From: Draconibacterium sediminis
GTDB taxonomy: Bacteria; Bacteroidota; Bacteroidia; Bacteroidales; Prolixibacteraceae
NCBI RefSeq assembly: GCF_000949475.1
Contig: NZ_JRHC01000006.1
Coordinates: forward strand, 248,001 to 312,000
Reading direction: 5' to 3'
DNA: 64,000 nucleotides
The notes beneath the pieces are model-generated. The model worked only from the letters and a program-made list of their open reading frames with translations, made no database searches and had not been told where the DNA came from. Positions 61,808 to 64,000 of this stretch are shown here, in pieces. The position numbers were made by a program, and so were the translations under genes. How positions within the stretch are numbered: position 1 is the stretch's first letter; every line of letters starts with the position of its first letter.

Positions 61808-62989
61808 ATGAACTCAGATCCTGCAAAAAGAATTTTCGATATCCAGCAATTTGGTGAATTTGGCGGCGTAAACCCATCGATAACCGATTCTTCAACTTAC
61901 ACTTTTCTGGAAGGCGAAACCATGGAAGAAACATTCCTCGGCCATATGGAAGGATGTTTTTTATACTCGCGCCACTGGAATCCGAGTAATAAATTCCTTG
62001 CCGACGCACTGGCAGCCATGGAAGGAACCGAATCGGCCTGGATAACATCATCAGGAATGGCTGCCATTACCTGTTCCATATTGCAACTTTGCAAATCGGG
62101 CGACCACATAATAACCAGTGTAACCACCTATGGCGGCACCTATGCCTTTCTAAAAAACTGGCTCCCGAAATACAATATTGAGGTTTCGTTTGTTGATATC
62201 ACCGATTTGGAACAGGTGAAAAATGCTTTGCGCCCCAATACAAAAATCATTTACACCGAAATGGTTACCAATCCGTTGCTTCAGGTTTCTGATATTCCCG
62301 GGTTGGCAAAAATTGCCCACGACCACCAGGCAAAAATTATGGTCGACAATACTTTTACGCCCATGATATTTTCGCCGGCCGAACTGGGTGCCGATTTTGT
62401 GGTGTACAGCATGACCAAATTTATAAACGGTAAAAACGATTGTGTTGCCGGTGCTATTTGCGGTTCTAACGAGTTTATCTCTCAGCTGTCGAATGTAAAC
62501 GACGGCACGGCCATGTTGCTGGGTCCTGTTCTCGATCCTTTACGCTCGTCGAGCATACTGAAGAATCTGCACACACTGCATCTGCGTATAAAACAGCACA
62601 GCAAGAATGCCCTATTTATCGCTCAAAAACTGGAAGAAATGGACGTTTCAATAAAATACACCGGTCTGCCTAGCCATCCGCAACATGAATTGCACACACA
62701 ACTCATGAACAAACAATACGGTTACGGCGGAATGCTGGCAATTGACCTGGAAACTGAAAAACGCGCCAACGAAGTGATGTTTAAAATGCAACAGGCCAAT
62801 ATCGGTTACCTGGCCGTTTCGCTGGGCTATTTCCGTACGCTGTTTAGCTGCTCGGGACACAGCACATCATCAGAAATTCCTGCTGAAGTTCAGAAAGAAA
62901 TGGGATTATCTGATGGACTGGTGCGGTTTTCTGTTGGTTTGGACAACGATATTGAGGAAATTTTTAACCGCATAAAAAGCTGCCTGTAA
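61808..62989 (+). CDS. Cys/Met-metabolism PLP-dependent enzyme (gamma-lyase/synthase type)
   Basis: A 393-residue fold-type I PLP enzyme of the cystathionine family. The PLP lysine is K204 in SMTKFINGKND. Other marks are SSGMAAITCSILQLCKSGDH, SVTTYGGTYAFLKNW, EMVTNPLLQVSDIPGLAKIA and VDNTFTPMIFSPAELGADFV. It could be a methionine gamma-lyase or cystathionine gamma-synthase/lyase; the sequence does not separate them. ATG 61808 is used. No S-box riboswitch is evident upstream. Confidence 0.9.
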   Translation: MNSDPAKRIFDIQQFGEFGGVNPSITDSSTYTFLEGETMEETFLGHMEGCFLYSRHWNPSNKFLADALAAMEGTESAWITSSGMAAITCSILQLCKSGDHIITSVTTYGGTYAFLKNWLPKYNIEVSFVDITDLEQVKNALRPNTKIIYTEMVTNPLLQVSDIPGLAKIAHDHQAKIMVDNTFTPMIFSPAELGADFVVYSMTKFINGKNDCVAGAICGSNEFISQLSNVNDGTAMLLGPVLDPLRSSSILKNLHTLHLRIKQHSKNALFIAQKLEEMDVSIKYTGLPSHPQHELHTQLMNKQYGYGGMLAIDLETEKRANEVMFKMQQANIGYLAVSLGYFRTLFSCSGHSTSSEIPAEVQKEMGLSDGLVRFSVGLDNDIEEIFNRIKSCL

Positions 62990-63027
62990 TACGAAATAAA
63001 AATCATTAGCCAGTTTTTTCATTTCAT

Positions 63028-63035
63028 TATCTTTG
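63028..63035 (+). promoter_or_regulatory. Bacteroidota -7 box (TATCTTTG) for the C69 dipeptidase
   Basis: Exact TAnnTTTG match, 30 bases before ATG 63066. Confidence 0.45.
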
Positions 63036-63065
63036 CCCCATTGATTGAAATAAAACAGACTTAAA

Positions 63066-64000
63066 ATGAGGAAGATTAGGGTTATAGGAATGCTCGTTCT
63101 GGCATTCATTCTTTTAAATCAGCAGCTATCGAATGCTTGTACCAATTTTTTAATTTCAAAAGGCGCTTCTATCGACGGGTCAACGATGATCACGTACGCG
63201 GCCGATTCGCACACGCTTTACGGCGAATTATATTATCAGCCGGCAGCCGATCACCCCGAAGGTGCCATGCGTAAGATTTACGAATGGGACACCGGTATTT
63301 ATTTAGGTGAAATTCCGCAACCGGCACACACCTACAGTGTAATTGGCAATATGAACGAGTTTCAGTTAGCCATTTCGGAAACCACTTTTGGCGGCCGCAG
63401 CGAATTATCGAGCCAGCCGGGTGCAATTATGGACTACGGCAGTTTGATTTATGTAACACTTCAACGTGCCAAAACTGCCCGCGAAGCCATCGAGGTAATG
63501 ACCGGTTTGGTTGAAGAATATGGTTATTACAGCTCGGGTGAATCATTTTCAATTGCCGATCCTGAAGAAGTTTGGATTTTAGAGATGATTGGCAAAGGAC
63601 AGGGCGAAAAAGGTGCTGTTTGGGTTGCACAACGTATTCCCGATGGTTATATAAGCGGACACGCCAACCAGGCGCGTATTACAACTTTTCCTTTAAACGA
63701 CTCGAAAAACTGCCTGTATTCAAAAGATGTAATTTCGTTTGCCCGCGAAAAAGGCTGGTTTATGGGCACCAATAAAGATTTTAGTTTTTCTGATGTATAT
63801 GCTCCAGTTGATTTTGGTGCCGCACGTTTTTGCGATGCGCGCGTTTGGGCCGGTTTTAACAAAGTGGCCGGCGGAATGGAAGAATACACCGAGTATGCAA
63901 AAGGAATTGTGCTGCAAGGTGGCGAAAACAATTATGCAACCAACCGTTTGCCCTTGTGGGTAAAACCCGATAAACAACTTAGCGTTCAGGATGTGATGGA
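63066..64000 (+). CDS. C69 family dipeptidase, secreted (3' cut by window)
   Basis: The first 311 codons are present. A signal peptide (IRVIGMLVLAFILLNQQLS) is followed by the N-terminal nucleophile Cys25 in NACTNFLISKGAS, exposed after processing as in other Ntn-hydrolases. Then come STMITYAADSHTLYGELYYQ, EFQLAISETTFGGRSEL, and VWILEMIGKGQGEKGAVWVA. C69 peptidases cleave dipeptides; this one would work in the periplasm or at the cell surface. The frame is open at the window end, so the C-terminus is unseen. Confidence 0.9.
   Translation, partial: MRKIRVIGMLVLAFILLNQQLSNACTNFLISKGASIDGSTMITYAADSHTLYGELYYQPAADHPEGAMRKIYEWDTGIYLGEIPQPAHTYSVIGNMNEFQLAISETTFGGRSELSSQPGAIMDYGSLIYVTLQRAKTAREAIEVMTGLVEEYGYYSSGESFSIADPEEVWILEMIGKGQGEKGAVWVAQRIPDGYISGHANQARITTFPLNDSKNCLYSKDVISFAREKGWFMGTNKDFSFSDVYAPVDFGAARFCDARVWAGFNKVAGGMEEYTEYAKGIVLQGGENNYATNRLPLWVKPDKQLSVQDVM

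Overview
The window looks like chromosomal DNA of an anaerobic or facultative member of the Bacteroidota, probably Bacteroidales/Marinilabiliales (Prolixibacteraceae-like). The signs are many TAnnTTTG promoter -7 boxes directly before genes, few Shine-Dalgarno sites, the protein families found, and the gene orders recF/DUF721/TPR/ribH and rny/zapA. This placement is inference from family knowledge; no 16S rRNA gene is present. About 60 protein genes and one tRNA-Arg can be supported, and almost all the DNA is coding.

Layout. (1) 1-6.4 kb: the tail of an NhaA-type antiporter, then a minus-strand set (AhpD-like protein, DUF1348 protein, AraC regulator, quinone oxidoreductase), a 599-residue TolB-like/TPR/AraC regulator, and an orphan secreted protein lying between two short direct repeats. 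(2) 6.8-19.3 kb: housekeeping genes: tRNA-Arg(UCU), asnA, an MFS transporter, a HAD phosphatase, an MBL hydrolase, an RsmI-like methyltransferase, a YciB/Nudix fusion, two FKBP lipoproteins, NrnA-like phosphoesterase, ndk, a YeaD-like mutarotase, DUF721, recF, a TPR membrane protein and ribH. (3) 19.3-43.4 kb: a metal-resistance island, all on the plus strand, with three complete RND efflux systems (permease, adaptor, outer-membrane factor), an HMA-AraC regulator, an SO_0444-type permease fused to an HMA domain, and several small Cys/His-rich secreted proteins. Two genes of the first efflux system carry in-frame dispersed-repeat insertions. (4) 43.7-48.1 kb: an HdeD-like protein and then a NifX/DUF5320/NifX/two MinD-ferredoxin ATPases/MBL operon that resembles the anaerobe-specific orange-protein (ORP) clusters. 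(5) 48.1-54.2 kb: a secreted malectin-like protein, a patatin-porin autotransporter-like phospholipase, and an unusual pair: a 605-residue Lys/Glu repeat protein ending in a concanavalin-like domain, translationally coupled to a small PAS protein that is frameshifted in this sequence. (6) 54.4-64 kb: a nucleoside phosphorylase, a SirB1-like transglutaminase protein, rny, zapA, a coiled-coil partner, an M23 peptidase, anmK, a Cys/Met PLP enzyme and a C69 dipeptidase cut by the window end.

How they work together. The metal island would sense cytosolic copper or similar metals (HMA-AraC), bind them in the periplasm (three related HMA-plus-CC domains, His-rich proteins), and export them through the RND systems. 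The strongest candidates for little-described biology are the repeat/ConA-PAS pair, the ORP-like operon, the YciB-Nudix fusion and the tandem HMA-GHDT-CC domains.
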